This document shows positions 18,123 to 27,061 of a stretch of DNA of 64,000 bases, piece after piece. Positions within the stretch are counted from its first letter, which is position 1. Every line of letters starts with the position of its first letter. Source of the stretch: Helicobacter sp. (GTDB lineage: Bacteria > Campylobacterota > Campylobacteria > Campylobacterales > Helicobacteraceae); contig JAFLSC010000006.1 in the NCBI GenBank assembly GCA_022511145.1, positions 1 to 64,000 on the forward strand. The letters run 5' to 3'. Both the position numbers and the translations under genes were made by a program. The notes under the pieces are model-generated. The model had not been told where the DNA came from and searched no databases. It was given only the letters and a program-made list of their open reading frames with translations.

Positions 18123-18569
18123 TTAACGAAGAATCCCACTAAAAGGGAGTTTATGGCTTCTTTCTTTGGCATAAATTCTCTGCCCGTCTTTTAAATCATA
18201 TTTCCAAATAGGTGCTTTGTGCTTGAAATCCTCAATAAAATCTTCAAAAAGACTCAAACACGCTTTTCTTTGAGAGCTAAAGCAACCTGACATATAGGAG
18301 CTTTGATGATTATAAACATTCCCTTTAGCGTGTGCCATTTTAAGAAAAACATTGATTTCTAAGGCTTTTTTGCTCCACTCTGCAAACCATTGTTGCAAAA
18401 GTGGCTCATAAATATCAAAGCTCAAGCCCTCACAATGATTCTCTTCTCGCACAATTCCGACAAAAATGCTACTCGCTCCTAGATTGTTTGCTTTGGCAAA
18501 ATCAAGCCATTTTTGATAGATTTTTTCGTTCTCAAGAGGGTGTTCAAAAATCTCTAATCCGCTCATCAT
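18123..18569 (-). CDS. moaE: Molybdopterin synthase large subunit MoaE
   Basis: Catalytic subunit that transfers sulfur from the MoaD C-terminus to precursor Z to make molybdopterin. The 148-aa protein has GASSIFVGIVREENHCEGLSF, the HAKGNVY segment and the catalytic-lysine tail region APIWKYDLKDGQRIY. Two adjacent ATG codons could start it. moaD lies about 110 bp upstream on the same strand. Confidence 0.94.
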   Translation of the reverse strand: MMSGLEIFEHPLENEKIYQKWLDFAKANNLGASSIFVGIVREENHCEGLSFDIYEPLLQQWFAEWSKKALEINVFLKMAHAKGNVYNHQSSYMSGCFSSQRKACLSLFEDFIEDFKHKAPIWKYDLKDGQRIYAKERSHKLPFSGILR

Positions 18570-18678
18570 TGTTTTACTCTAGTTTATTTTAGCAAATTAA
18601 GCCATTTGGGAGCTTTTAAGCTTATTTGAATCCCCAAAGGCAAGTTCAAGCTTGACTCCCATAAAATTTTCATAAGAG

Positions 18679-18900
18679 TTAGCCCCCACAAACGGGAGGA
18701 AGTAATGAGACTTTGTCCCCATCTGATAAAGGCGTATCAAGTGTGCTAATAAGTACATCATTAAGAGCAATCGCACAAGAATCTAGCCAATTTTGAAGTT
18801 CTGGGATTTGTTGCAATTCCGCTTTGAGTTCAGAAAAATTTGTGGCATTGCTGTTTAGACTTTTATTGCCTAAAGGTCCTAAAAATTCTATTTTTACCAT
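18679..18900 (-). CDS. moaD: Molybdopterin synthase sulfur carrier subunit MoaD
   Basis: A 73-aa ubiquitin-fold sulfur carrier. It ends in the required Gly-Gly (SLLPPVCGG), which is thiocarboxylated before sulfur transfer in MoaE. The upstream neighbour is a small exported protein and the downstream neighbour is moaE. The ATG follows AAAAGGAGTAACT, a strong ribosome site. Confidence 0.95.
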   Translation of the reverse strand: MVKIEFLGPLGNKSLNSNATNFSELKAELQQIPELQNWLDSCAIALNDVLISTLDTPLSDGDKVSLLPPVCGG

Positions 18901-18935
18901 AGTTACTCCTTTTATTAGTTTTTATGTTTTAAAAT

Positions 18936-19304
18936 TTATTGCAAAAGCTCAATGCGAGTTTCTTGCATTTGATAAGTCGGATAAGCGGGAGCAGGGCTAT
19001 TTGGCACATAAGCACTATTGCGTGGAGGCTCTCCAGGAGGATTTGGGGATTGATTTGGAACTTTAGGTGTTTGGTTGGTTGAGAGGATTTTACCTGTTCT
19101 TCCATCAACAAAGAAAGTCGTATCTTTGGGGTATTTAGCGATTTCTCTTTGGAAAGCTTCATCAAAAGGTGTTAGAGGGGTAACACCTATTTTAGTATTA
19201 GTATAACTTTTATTAGGACGATTCTCAATAAAAGTATCAGCAAGAACATAGCTACTGCTACTTATTAAAGCACAAAGTAAAAGCTTGATTGATTTTTTCT
19301 TCAT
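18936..19304 (-). CDS. Small exported proline-rich protein
   Basis: A 122-aa protein of unknown family. The N-terminus KKKSIKLLLCALISSSSYVLA is a signal peptide with likely cleavage after VLA, so it is exported; no lipobox is seen. The mature part has TFFVDGRTGKILS and then a proline- and asparagine-rich stretch (residues about 78-110). The start follows AAAGGAGC. It sits 35 bp upstream of moaD on the same strand, with ridA divergent, so it may lead the moa transcript, although nothing in it points to molybdenum. Confidence 0.65.
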   Translation of the reverse strand: MKKKSIKLLLCALISSSSYVLADTFIENRPNKSYTNTKIGVTPLTPFDEAFQREIAKYPKDTTFFVDGRTGKILSTNQTPKVPNQSPNPPGEPPRNSAYVPNSPAPAYPTYQMQETRIELLQ

Positions 19305-19331
19305 AAGAAGCTCCTTTAAACAATGTTTTTG

Positions 19332-19337
19332 TATAAT
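19332..19337 (+). promoter_or_regulatory. Candidate -10 box for ridA
   Basis: TATAAT preceded by TTTTTG, about 31 bp upstream of the ridA ATG, in the divergent gap with the small exported protein gene. Confidence 0.55.
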
Positions 19338-19367
19338 TGCATAAAATTATAACATAAAAGGAAAAAA

Positions 19368-19736
19368 ATGGAAATTATTGCAACAAAAAATGCACCCCAA
19401 GCGATTGGTCCTTATTCACAAGCAATAAAAATAGGGGAGATGATTTTTACTTCAGGGCAGATAGGATTGACTCCTAGCGGGGAATTAACACAAGGCATTG
19501 AGGCACAAACAAGACAAGTTTTGAACAATCTCAAAGCAGTTTTAGAGGAAGCGGGTAGCTCTTTAGATAAAGTCGTAAAAACAACGATTTTTTTAAGCGA
19601 TATGGAAGATTTTGCATTAGTAAATACAATTTATGCTGAATTTTTTGGAGAACATAAACCTGCTAGAAGCACGATTGGCGTCCAGAAGCTTCCCAAAAAT
19701 GCTTTGGTTGAGATTGAATGTGTGGCTTTGGTGTAA
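19368..19736 (+). CDS. ridA: RidA/YjgF/YER057c enamine/imine deaminase
   Basis: Hydrolyses reactive 2-aminoacrylate and related enamines released by PLP enzymes. The 122-aa sequence is complete: [13 protein letters not shown] at the N-terminus, FTSGQIGL, the [18 protein letters not shown] strand, and the conserved arginine region PARSTIGV near the C-terminus. It is monocistronic with its own -10 box, and its downstream flank is the restriction-modification insertion. Confidence 0.95.
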   Translation: MEIIATKNAPQAIGPYSQAIKIGEMIFTSGQIGLTPSGELTQGIEAQTRQVLNNLKAVLEEAGSSLDKVVKTTIFLSDMEDFALVNTIYAEFFGEHKPARSTIGVQKLPKNALVEIECVALV

Positions 19737-20042
19737 ATTGCAAGAAAAGTGATAATTGAAGTGAAAGTTTATAAGATATAAGAGATAGCATATTTCCACA
19801 ATGGGATATTATACTTGACTTATATATAAAATCTTGATATTTTTCTAAACGCATAAAAATATCAACGAGACAGATATAATGGAAATTGTAGAGTATGATA
19901 TTGTATGCGAACTTTACTATGTTTGATGAATATTTTGAAATTTATATGATTTTTAATCTTTAATACACAAGATGATAAAGACATATAATTACTATTTTAA
20001 CAAGACTTTTTTAGATGATTATGATAGATTTATCTTATAAAT
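19737..20042. other. AT-rich gap with an 11-bp inverted repeat
   Basis: No gene is seen between ridA and the convergent restriction gene. At 19834-19865 there is a perfect inverted repeat (TTGATATTTTT and its complement, 10-nt loop). It could end the restriction operon transcript about 180 bp past its stop, but only a four-T run follows on that strand. The rest is plain AT-rich sequence. Confidence 0.5.
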
Positions 20043-20861
20043 TTATTTAAATTTAATTCCATTTTTAAGCTTTGTTGCTATATACAATGCTTGTTCTGAT
20101 TTATTATATTGTGGCATACGCTTAATATTGGAATTATTAATAAAATTTTGCTTTATTATATACCCTATAATATAGACATTAAAAAGATTTATATTTATCT
20201 GTTCTACATAAACTCTAGCATAGTAATCATACATATTCTCTAATTCAATATTTTTTAATAAAATCAAATTAATTTCAGGTTGTATTTTGTTACTGTCTAT
20301 GCAATATCTATAATAATCTTCCCAGCCATTCACCTGCACATTATTTGGTATTTTTCTAAAAAATTTAGGGTATGTTAAAAAATCGTCTTTTAAAATTTTT
20401 TCATAAGATATTTTTAGTTTTTCATCTTTGTGTCTGTTTGTGATTCTAGTAGATTTTATTTCCATTGTAAAAATTTGTAATTTTTTTAAATATTCCTTTG
20501 TATTTTGGGATAGAGCTCCATTTGGATTATTCGCAGCATCCAAATTTATCTGATTTATTGCATTTTGTAAATTATTGTTGTCTTTTTGCAAAATAATACA
20601 ATCTAATGGAGCGTGTTTTTTATAATTATCTTTTCTAAAGTCATCATAATCTAGTATAAAATAATTAGAGTGTTGTTTTATATGGTTTTTGAGCGTATGT
20701 TCTGCAACTTTGCCTATTGTAGTATCACTTATTATTTCATTCAACATTCTGTTTGTTTGCCAAGTATTTTTAGTATGATTTGCTATTTCTTTAATTTGTT
20801 CTAACAAATTATCATCACAAGTGATTCCTTGATATAAAATAATATCTTGAGGGTTTATCAT
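20043..20861 (-). CDS. Probable type II restriction endonuclease
   Basis: A 272-aa hydrophilic protein, unusually rich in Asn, Ile and Lys. A PD-(D/E)xK nuclease core is suggested by HAPLDCIILQ followed by FTMEIKSTR (D...ExK). Its ATG overlaps the stop of the upstream DNA methyltransferase by 4 bp, the arrangement expected for a cognate restriction enzyme. I do not recognise the subfamily and cannot give the target site. Composition is more AT-rich than the flanking ridA and rplU, consistent with transfer. It appears intact. Confidence 0.7.
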   Translation of the reverse strand: MINPQDIILYQGITCDDNLLEQIKEIANHTKNTWQTNRMLNEIISDTTIGKVAEHTLKNHIKQHSNYFILDYDDFRKDNYKKHAPLDCIILQKDNNNLQNAINQINLDAANNPNGALSQNTKEYLKKLQIFTMEIKSTRITNRHKDEKLKISYEKILKDDFLTYPKFFRKIPNNVQVNGWEDYYRYCIDSNKIQPEINLILLKNIELENMYDYYARVYVEQININLFNVYIIGYIIKQNFINNSNIKRMPQYNKSEQALYIATKLKNGIKFK

Positions 20862-21655
20862 TTAAAACTCTTATGAATTTTTAGAAAGCTTTTGATTCGC
20901 TCAATAGCTTTATTATAATATTCTGTATCCAATTCGCAACCTATTACTCCCCTATTATTTTTAACTGCAGAGATTATTTCACTACCACTTCCAGCAAATG
21001 GTATAAAAATCAAGTCATTTTCATTGGAATGAGTTTGAATGATTCTATCACAGAGTTTTTGGGCTTTAACTGTTGGATGAAAACATCTTTCTAAGCTTGA
21101 TTGGGAGGCTTCAGTTATATCAATCCAAACATTAGAAACTCTTTTATGCGTATTTGTTCTAGGTTTGCCATTTGCTCCTAAATCTTTTCTAGTAGATTTT
21201 TCATCAGTATATGGGATGTTAAAGGTGTATTTGTTGCTTTTTGTTAGAAACAAAAAATCTTCCCTTGCTGACATATAGTTAATCTTAGTTCCTATTCCAC
21301 GAGTATTACGCTGTGTTATCCAATTTTTTATATGAAATAATTTTTCATCTTCTATCATAATAGCAAGTCTAGCAAATGTCAATGGCTTATGTCCTACACC
21401 ACCCCAAAGGATAAGTGTGCCTGTGTCTTTTAAGACTCTTTTAGCTTCTTGTAACCATTGATAAGTCCATTTTAGATAATCTTTGACATCTTTAAATTTA
21501 CCAAAATCAAATTTACCACATATTTCAAAGTAAGGAGGATCTGCTATAATTAAATCTATACTATTATCTTTTAATTTTTTTTTCATAAAACTAATAGCTT
21601 CTGTGTTATAAAAAGAATATTTATCTGTAATTGCTTGTTTTAAAACAAAACTCAT
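20858..21655 (-). CDS. Type II DNA methyltransferase (amino-methyl, beta-like order)
   Basis: A 265-aa modification enzyme using S-adenosylmethionine. The catalytic motif IV ADPPYFEICG lies near residue 40 and the SAM-binding motif FAGSGSEII lies near residue 220, the N-to-C order of beta-class N6-adenine or N4-cytosine methyltransferases. HPTVKAQKLCDRII precedes the SAM motif as usual. The start follows AAGGGAAAAT. A run of nine A (codons about 25-27) lies near the 5' end. It is the first gene of a two-gene restriction-modification operon. The recognition sequence is not readable from the protein. Confidence 0.88.
   Translation of the reverse strand: MSFVLKQAITDKYSFYNTEAISFMKKKLKDNSIDLIIADPPYFEICGKFDFGKFKDVKDYLKWTYQWLQEAKRVLKDTGTLILWGGVGHKPLTFARLAIMIEDEKLFHIKNWITQRNTRGIGTKINYMSAREDFLFLTKSNKYTFNIPYTDEKSTRKDLGANGKPRTNTHKRVSNVWIDITEASQSSLERCFHPTVKAQKLCDRIIQTHSNENDLIFIPFAGSGSEIISAVKNNRGVIGCELDTEYYNKAIERIKSFLKIHKSFK
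21575..21583 (-). repeat. A9 run in the methyltransferase gene
   Basis: Nine A on the coding strand (ATG AAA AAA AAA), close to the 5' end of the methyltransferase. The frame is currently intact; slippage by one would truncate the enzyme early. A-runs switch less often than G-runs, so this is only a possible contingency site. Confidence 0.6.
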
Positions 21656-21944
21656 ATTTTCCCTTAATTATTTTATTTTGGTTATCTTTGAACTTTTAAA
21701 CGTCTTTACAACACTTCATTTACATAATAATAAATGCATTAAATTAGATTTGAGGTATATTTTCCATCAATTGTTATTTTAATATGAGCATTTTTAGCAA
21801 TATAAAGCTTAAAAATCAATAGAAAATACTTAATCAATTTTAATTTATAAAAACAAAAAATTCCGTAAAATTTTAGAATTTATTAACTCAATTAAGAGTA
21901 AAAACTGTGCTAAAATTTTTTGGATAAATAATGGATAAATTTTT

Positions 21945-22129
21945 ATGTTAAGCACAGCTCCAAAAAACAAAAAGAGCAAATATAACATAAATATTAAGCT
22001 TACCAAAAAGGCACAAAATACTTCAATGAAATTTTAGCTCCAAGATTTTATAATAAATACAAAGACTTGAGAGTAGAAATCGATGAGAAAGGAAATATCA
22101 TTCAATGGATAGGAGAGATTAATCGATAA
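21945..22129 (+). pseudogene. Small gene remnant in RM flank
   Basis: An open stretch from 21998 (starting AYQKGTKYFNEILAPRFYNK) to a stop at 22127-22129 is protein-like but has an in-frame stop just upstream. An ATG at 21945 (MLSTAPKNKKSKYNINIKL) runs up to it in another frame, so one frameshift would join them into about 62 aa. The tail with a DEKGN turn before IIQW is loosely reminiscent of DUF2442, but this is weak. The rest of 21656-22229 is AT-rich with nothing else seen beyond the rplU leader. Confidence 0.4.
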
Positions 22130-22229
22130 GTTGTAGCCTTATTAAAAAATGTATTTAAGGTTTATCGTATAAAAATTAAGATAAAATAGCCCTTTTATTT
22201 TCAAAAAACTTCAATTTAAGGAATTGTAA

Positions 22230-22541
22230 ATGTATGCAATCATTCAGAATGGAGGCAAACAATACAAGGTAAGTGAAGGCGATATTTTATTGCTTGATTG
22301 CTTAAACCTTGAGCCAAAGTCAAAAGTTGAAGTGAATGAGGTTTTAGCTCTTTGTGAAGGTAATGATATAAAGCTTGGGACACCTTATATTTCAGGTGCA
22401 AAAGTTGAGCTTGAAGTCATCAATGAAGGCAGAGGTAAAAAAGTCATCACTTTTAAGAAAAGACGCAGAAAAGATAGTAAAACCAAAAGAGGTTTTAGAC
22501 GAGATTTTACACGCGTTCGCGTGGTTAAGATTGCAAGTTAG
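22230..22541 (+). CDS. rplU: 50S ribosomal protein L21
   Basis: A 103-aa large-subunit protein contacting 23S r[20 protein letters not shown] at the N-terminus and the basic [19 protein letters not shown] loop near the C-terminus are diagnostic. It starts the conserved rplU-rpmA-obg run. A TAAAAT element about 47 bp upstream may be its -10 box, and the ATG follows AAGGAATTGTAA. Confidence 0.98.
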   Translation: MYAIIQNGGKQYKVSEGDILLLDCLNLEPKSKVEVNEVLALCEGNDIKLGTPYISGAKVELEVINEGRGKKVITFKKRRRKDSKTKRGFRRDFTRVRVVKIAS

Positions 22542-22558
22542 ATTGCTAAGGAGAAGAA

Positions 22559-22816
22559 ATGGCACACAAAAAAGGTCAAGGTAGTACCCAAAATAATCGC
22601 GATTCAGCAGGAAGACGTTTAGGTGTGAAAAAATTTGGCGGTCAATTTGTCCGAGCAGGGAATATTATCATTCGTCAAAGAGGGACAAAAATCCACGCAG
22701 GAAATAATGTAGGTATAGGAAAAGACCACACTATTTTTGCACTCATTGATGGTGTTGTTCGATTTGAAAGGAAAGACAGAAACAGAAAAAAAGTTTCTAT
22801 TTATCCTGCTTCCTAG
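22559..22816 (+). CDS. rpmA: 50S ribosomal protein L27
   Basis: An 85-aa protein whose N-terminal tail reaches the peptidyl transferase centre. It begins [20 protein letters not shown] directly, without the cleaved N-terminal extension found in Firmicutes. [20 protein letters not shown] is the conserved core. It is 17 bp after rplU with AAGGAG before the ATG. Confidence 0.98.
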   Translation: MAHKKGQGSTQNNRDSAGRRLGVKKFGGQFVRAGNIIIRQRGTKIHAGNNVGIGKDHTIFALIDGVVRFERKDRNRKKVSIYPAS

Positions 22817-22859
22817 AAAGCTAATTTAGCAATTAATCGCTGCTCCTTAAGGGTTTTTT

Positions 22860-23921
22860 ATGTTTGTTGATTGCGTTGAAATCTTTGTTTCTTCAGGCAA
22901 AGGTGGCGAAGGAGCAGTTTCTTTTCGCCGTGAAAAATTTGTCCTCAATGGCGGTCCTGATGGGGGCAATGGTGGAAAAGGCGGAAGCATTTATTTTAGA
23001 GTGGATAGAAATACCGATACACTTTCGCATTTTAGAGGACATAAACATTTTAAAGCCCAAAATGGACAACCCGGTTTGGGAGGCAATAAATACGGAAAAA
23101 AGGGAAAAGATTTGGTGATTGCTGTTCCGCCCGGGACGCAGGTTTATGATACACAAAACGGTGAGCTTTTGTTGGATTTAGTAGAAGAGTCTGGAAAGAT
23201 TTTATTTTTAGAAGGTGGAAAGGGCGGTTTGGGTAATGTGCATTTTAAAAATGCCATTAATCAAAGACCTACTTACGCACAAAAAGGTTTAGCGGGGATA
23301 AGCAAAAATATCCGCTTGGAATTAAAACTGATTGCTGATGTGGGCTTGGTGGGTTTTCCTAATGTCGGAAAATCAACGCTTATTTCAGTGTTATCTCACG
23401 CTAAGCCTGAAATTGCTGATTATGAATTTACTACACTTGTGCCTTCTTTGGGAATTGTTCCTATTGGGGATTATTATTCTTTTGTAATGGCAGATATTCC
23501 CGGAATTATCGGCGGAGCAAGTGAAGGAAAAGGTTTAGGGATTCAGTTTTTACGGCATATCGAGCGGACAAAGTTTTTACTTTTTGTCTTGGATATGGTT
23601 AATTATCGTAGCTTAAATGAGCAGTTTAATACCCTAAAGAGTGAGCTTGAAAATTTTAGCTTAATACTCTCTTGCAAACCTTATGGGATTGTGCTTTCTA
23701 AAAGTGATGCTAGAGTCGATAAAAAAGAGGCGTTGGAGGAATTTTTGAGAGTGATGAATTTTAATTTTAAAAAACATTCCACAACCCCTTTGTGTTTTAT
23801 TAATGAAAATTTAACTTCAAAGAATGAGCCACTTTTTGTGATTGCTGCTTCAAGTGTGCAAAAAGAAAATTCGGAGGCTCTAAAATATTTACTTTATGAA
23901 GCAATCAAAGGAATAAAATGA
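22860..23921 (+). CDS. obgE: GTPase ObgE/CgtA
   Basis: Essential ribosome-associated GTPase of late 50S assembly. The 353-aa protein has the glycine-rich Obg fold at residues 1-158 ([18 protein letters not shown] and repeats), then the G domain with [14 protein letters not shown] (G1), the DYEFTT switch, [14 protein letters not shown] (G3) and LSKSD (G4). The C-terminal OCT domain is short. It follows rplU and rpmA and overlaps proB by 4 bp, so the two are translationally coupled. Confidence 0.97.
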   Translation: MFVDCVEIFVSSGKGGEGAVSFRREKFVLNGGPDGGNGGKGGSIYFRVDRNTDTLSHFRGHKHFKAQNGQPGLGGNKYGKKGKDLVIAVPPGTQVYDTQNGELLLDLVEESGKILFLEGGKGGLGNVHFKNAINQRPTYAQKGLAGISKNIRLELKLIADVGLVGFPNVGKSTLISVLSHAKPEIADYEFTTLVPSLGIVPIGDYYSFVMADIPGIIGGASEGKGLGIQFLRHIERTKFLLFVLDMVNYRSLNEQFNTLKSELENFSLILSCKPYGIVLSKSDARVDKKEALEEFLRVMNFNFKKHSTTPLCFINENLTSKNEPLFVIAASSVQKENSEALKYLLYEAIKGIK

Positions 23922-24712
23922 CAAAGGAATATAAGGCTAAAAATAGGATTGTTATTAAAGTTGGCAGTTCAATTCTAGTGAAAAATCAATTTATTAATGA
24001 AGAAAGATTTGAAGCATTAGCAGATTTGATTGCAACCTTACGTGTAAAATATGAAGTGATTTTGGTAAGCTCTGGGGCAGTGGCTACGGGTTTTAAAAAG
24101 ATTCCACTTGATAAAAAGATTCTCCCTAATAAACAGGCTTTAGCTGCTATTGGGCAACCTTTATTAATGCAAGCTTACACAAAAATTTTTGAAAACTATA
24201 ATATTATTGTTGCACAAGTTTTGCTCTCTGCTTATGATTTTGATTCCCGCAAACGCACGCAAAATGTGAGAAATGCCATAGAAGTTTTATTGCAAAATAA
24301 AATCTTGCCTATTATTAATGAAAATGATACAACTGCAACAGGCGAATTAGCCCTTGAATTTGGAGAAAATGACCAGCTCTCTGCGTATGTCGCTCATTAT
24401 CTTAATGCCGAATTATTAGCGATTTTAAGCGATATTGAGGGGTATTATGATAGTAATCCTTCTAAAAATACGGAAGCTAAGAGGTATCCCCTTGTATCTT
24501 GTATTGATAAAGAAGCGTTAATGGCACAAGCAACCCCTAATAATGCCTTTGCCACAGGCGGAATTGTAACCAAACTCAAAGCTGCCGATTTTCTTTTAAA
24601 AAGAAAACGAAAAATGTTTCTTTCTAATGGAAATAATTTACAAGTTTTAAAATCTTTTTTGTTAGAAAATAAGCAAATTTCAGGGACATTATTTTCACTA
24701 GAAAATTTTTGA
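23918..24712 (+). CDS. proB: Glutamate 5-kinase
   Basis: First step of proline synthesis: phosphorylates glutamate to glutamyl 5-phosphate. The 264-aa form has only the amino-acid kinase domain ([52 protein letters not shown]) and lacks the C-terminal PUA domain of the E. coli enzyme; such short forms are common in this phylum. ATG overlaps the obgE stop, and fmt begins 10 bp downstream. proA is not in the window. Confidence 0.95.
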   Translation: MTKEYKAKNRIVIKVGSSILVKNQFINEERFEALADLIATLRVKYEVILVSSGAVATGFKKIPLDKKILPNKQALAAIGQPLLMQAYTKIFENYNIIVAQVLLSAYDFDSRKRTQNVRNAIEVLLQNKILPIINENDTTATGELALEFGENDQLSAYVAHYLNAELLAILSDIEGYYDSNPSKNTEAKRYPLVSCIDKEALMAQATPNNAFATGGIVTKLKAADFLLKRKRKMFLSNGNNLQVLKSFLLENKQISGTLFSLENF

Positions 24713-24722
24713 GGAGAAAAAG

Positions 24723-25634
24723 ATGAAAAAGATGAATATTGTTTTTATGGGGACACCTGATTATGCAGCTTCTATTTTAGAAGCAATCATCAAACATCAC
24801 AACCTTGTCGCTTTGGTTTGTCAGCCTGACAAAAAAGCAGGTAGAAATCATCAAATTAAAATGCCTAAAACAAAAGAATTGCTTTTATCCAAAGGATTGC
24901 AAGTCCCAATTTTTCAGCCAGAAACACTTGATAATGCCTTTGTAAAACAGCTTAAATCTTTGTATTTTGATAAGATTATTGTAGCAGCATACGGGAAGAT
25001 TTTGCCCAAATCCATTTTGCAACTTGCCCCTTGTGTGAATCTACACGCTTCTATTCTTCCTAAATATCGCGGGGCAAGTCCGATTCAAGAGAGTATTTTA
25101 AAAGCAGAAGATTATTTTGGTATTACAGCAATGAAAATGGAAGAGGGTTTAGATAATGGCGATATTTTGGGCTTTAAGGCAATAAGAAATGTAGGACAAA
25201 ATGCTAATGAACTCTTTTTGGAACTCTCTGAAGCCGCTGCGGAATTGACTTTAGATTATTTAGAGAGAGAAAAAGAGATTGTGGGTTTTTCACAAACTCA
25301 TTGTGATAAGATTTTGTGCAAGAAAATCAAAAAAGATTTTGGTTTGGTTGCTTTTTGTAACGCAAGAGAGATTGTAAGAAAGGCTTTGGCTTATGAGGGT
25401 TGGCCAGAGATTTTTTTAAAAAATGGTGTTAAACTCAAAGGAGTGTTTTTGCACAGCAATGAGGGGACTTACCAACAAGGAGAAATTTTAGTCATTTATA
25501 AAGAGAAAGTTTTGGTGGGCTGCTTAAAAGGGAGCATTTGGATACACTCGCTTCAAGCCCCTTCAAAAAAGAGTATTTCAGCCTATGAGTATTTGTGCGG
25601 AAAAAGACTCAAAGTGGGTGATATTTTGTGCTAG
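24723..25634 (+). CDS. fmt: Methionyl-tRNA formyltransferase
   Basis: Formylates initiator Met-tRNA using 10-formyltetrahydrofolate. The 303-aa sequence has NIVFMGTPDYAASIL at the N-terminus, the SLLPKYRG-type catalytic loop NLHASILPKYRGASPIQ with its His, the GITAMKMEEGLDNGDIL segment and a C-terminal tRNA-binding domain. It follows GAGGAGAAAAAG. It lies between proB and birA, which begins directly after its stop codon. Confidence 0.97.
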   Translation: MKKMNIVFMGTPDYAASILEAIIKHHNLVALVCQPDKKAGRNHQIKMPKTKELLLSKGLQVPIFQPETLDNAFVKQLKSLYFDKIIVAAYGKILPKSILQLAPCVNLHASILPKYRGASPIQESILKAEDYFGITAMKMEEGLDNGDILGFKAIRNVGQNANELFLELSEAAAELTLDYLEREKEIVGFSQTHCDKILCKKIKKDFGLVAFCNAREIVRKALAYEGWPEIFLKNGVKLKGVFLHSNEGTYQQGEILVIYKEKVLVGCLKGSIWIHSLQAPSKKSISAYEYLCGKRLKVGDILC

Positions 25635-26264
25635 ATGGAAATTTTGCATTTTGATGAGCTAGAATCCACGCAACTTTGGCTTATTGACAAAATTAAATCT
25701 AAAGCCTATCAAGCTCCTATTTTGGTAACCACACAAAAGCAAACACAAGGGATTGGGAGTCGCGGTAATACTTGGCAGAGTGTGAAAGAGGGATTGTATT
25801 TTTCTTTTGCTCTTGATTTAAAATCCCTGCCGCAAGATTTGCCTTCTCAATCCCTCTCTATTTATTATGGATTTTTACTGAAAATAATTTTGGCAGAAAA
25901 AGGTTCTAAAGTTTGGTTAAAGTGGCCAAATGATTTTTATTTGGGAGATTGTAAAATCGGCGGAATCATAAGCACAAAAATACAAGAAACGATTATCGTG
26001 GGGATTGGGCTTAATCTTGTGAGTGAAAATAATCTAAAAGCCCTAGATATAGGCATTGATAAAGAGATGTTACTCAAAGAATTAATAAAAAAAATAAATT
26101 ATTATTCGTGGAAGCAAATTTTCAGTCAATATAAGTTAGAATTCTCTTTTAATTTGAAGCAAAAATTTCATTACCAAGGTCAGCTTATGGAGTTAGAGAA
26201 GGCTATTTTATGTGATGATGGCTCTATTTTGATTGAGGGTAAGAGATTTTATAGTTTAAGATAA
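25635..26264 (+). CDS. birA: Biotin--[acetyl-CoA-carboxylase] ligase (monofunctional)
   Basis: Attaches biotin to the biotin carboxyl carrier protein. The 209-aa protein has only the catalytic domain: the biotinyl-adenylate loop TQGIGSRGNTWQS, FSFALDL, and WLKWPNDFYLGDCKIGGI with the catalytic lysine. The N-terminal repressor domain of E. coli BirA is absent, so it is not expected to regulate biotin genes. The ATG follows the fmt stop without a gap. Confidence 0.95.
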   Translation: MEILHFDELESTQLWLIDKIKSKAYQAPILVTTQKQTQGIGSRGNTWQSVKEGLYFSFALDLKSLPQDLPSQSLSIYYGFLLKIILAEKGSKVWLKWPNDFYLGDCKIGGIISTKIQETIIVGIGLNLVSENNLKALDIGIDKEMLLKELIKKINYYSWKQIFSQYKLEFSFNLKQKFHYQGQLMELEKAILCDDGSILIEGKRFYSLR

Positions 26265-26275
26265 TGGGGTAATCT

Positions 26276-27061
26276 ATGTGTGAAGTTATTTCGATTGCAA
26301 ATCAAAAGGGTGGGGTAGGAAAAACAACAACAGCAGTCAATCTCGCTGCTTCTTTGGCGGTTGCAGAAAAGAAAGTTTTACTTATTGATGCAGATCCACA
26401 AGCAAATGCAACAACAAGTTTTGGATTTCATCGCAATAATATTGAATTTAATATTTATCACGTTTTAATTGGGACAAAAACTTTATCGCAAATCATACAA
26501 AAAACAGAGATTCCAACCTTGCACCTTGCTCCTTCTAATATTGGACTTGTAGGGATAGAGAAAGAATTTTATAGTCAAAAACGGAATGGACGTGAGCTGA
26601 TTTTGAAAAAAAAGATTGAAGAAGTGATTAATACTTATGATTATATTATTATTGATTCCCCACCTGCATTGGGACCTTTAACGATTAATGCTTTGAGTGC
26701 TTCTAATTCCGTTATTATTCCCATTCAATGTGAATTTTTCGCTTTAGAGGGTTTAGCTCAACTGCTCAATACCATTAATCTGTTAAAAAAAGAGATTAAT
26801 CCCAAACTTACCATAAGAGGATTATTGCCTACAATGTATAGTGCTCAAAATAATTTATCGCGTCAAGTTTATGCGGATTTATTACAACATTTCAGCAATC
26901 AGTTAATTAAAGGGAACAATGAAGAATGTGCGGTTGCGATTCCAAGAAACATTAAACTTGCAGAATCGCCAAGTTTTGGTAAGCCTATTATTTTGTATGA
27001 TGTGCGTTCTCAAGGAAATGTAGCGTATCAAAATCTTGCAAAAGCAATTTTGGGGGCATAA
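26276..27061 (+). CDS. parA: Chromosome partitioning ATPase ParA/Soj
   Basis: Walker-type ATPase that binds DNA non-specifically and drives origin segregation with ParB. The 261-aa protein has the deviant Walker [28 protein letters not shown] and [13 protein letters not shown]. It lacks an N-terminal HTH, so it is the chromosomal Soj type. Its stop overlaps the parB ATG by 1 base. Confidence 0.97.
   Translation: MCEVISIANQKGGVGKTTTAVNLAASLAVAEKKVLLIDADPQANATTSFGFHRNNIEFNIYHVLIGTKTLSQIIQKTEIPTLHLAPSNIGLVGIEKEFYSQKRNGRELILKKKIEEVINTYDYIIIDSPPALGPLTINALSASNSVIIPIQCEFFALEGLAQLLNTINLLKKEINPKLTIRGLLPTMYSAQNNLSRQVYADLLQHFSNQLIKGNNEECAVAIPRNIKLAESPSFGKPIILYDVRSQGNVAYQNLAKAILGA

Noticed and set aside
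17573..18172. Longer MobB with a 41-residue N-terminal extension
   Set aside because: The extension overlaps moaE by 50 bp and precedes the conserved P-loop start; the ATG at 18049 fits the family.
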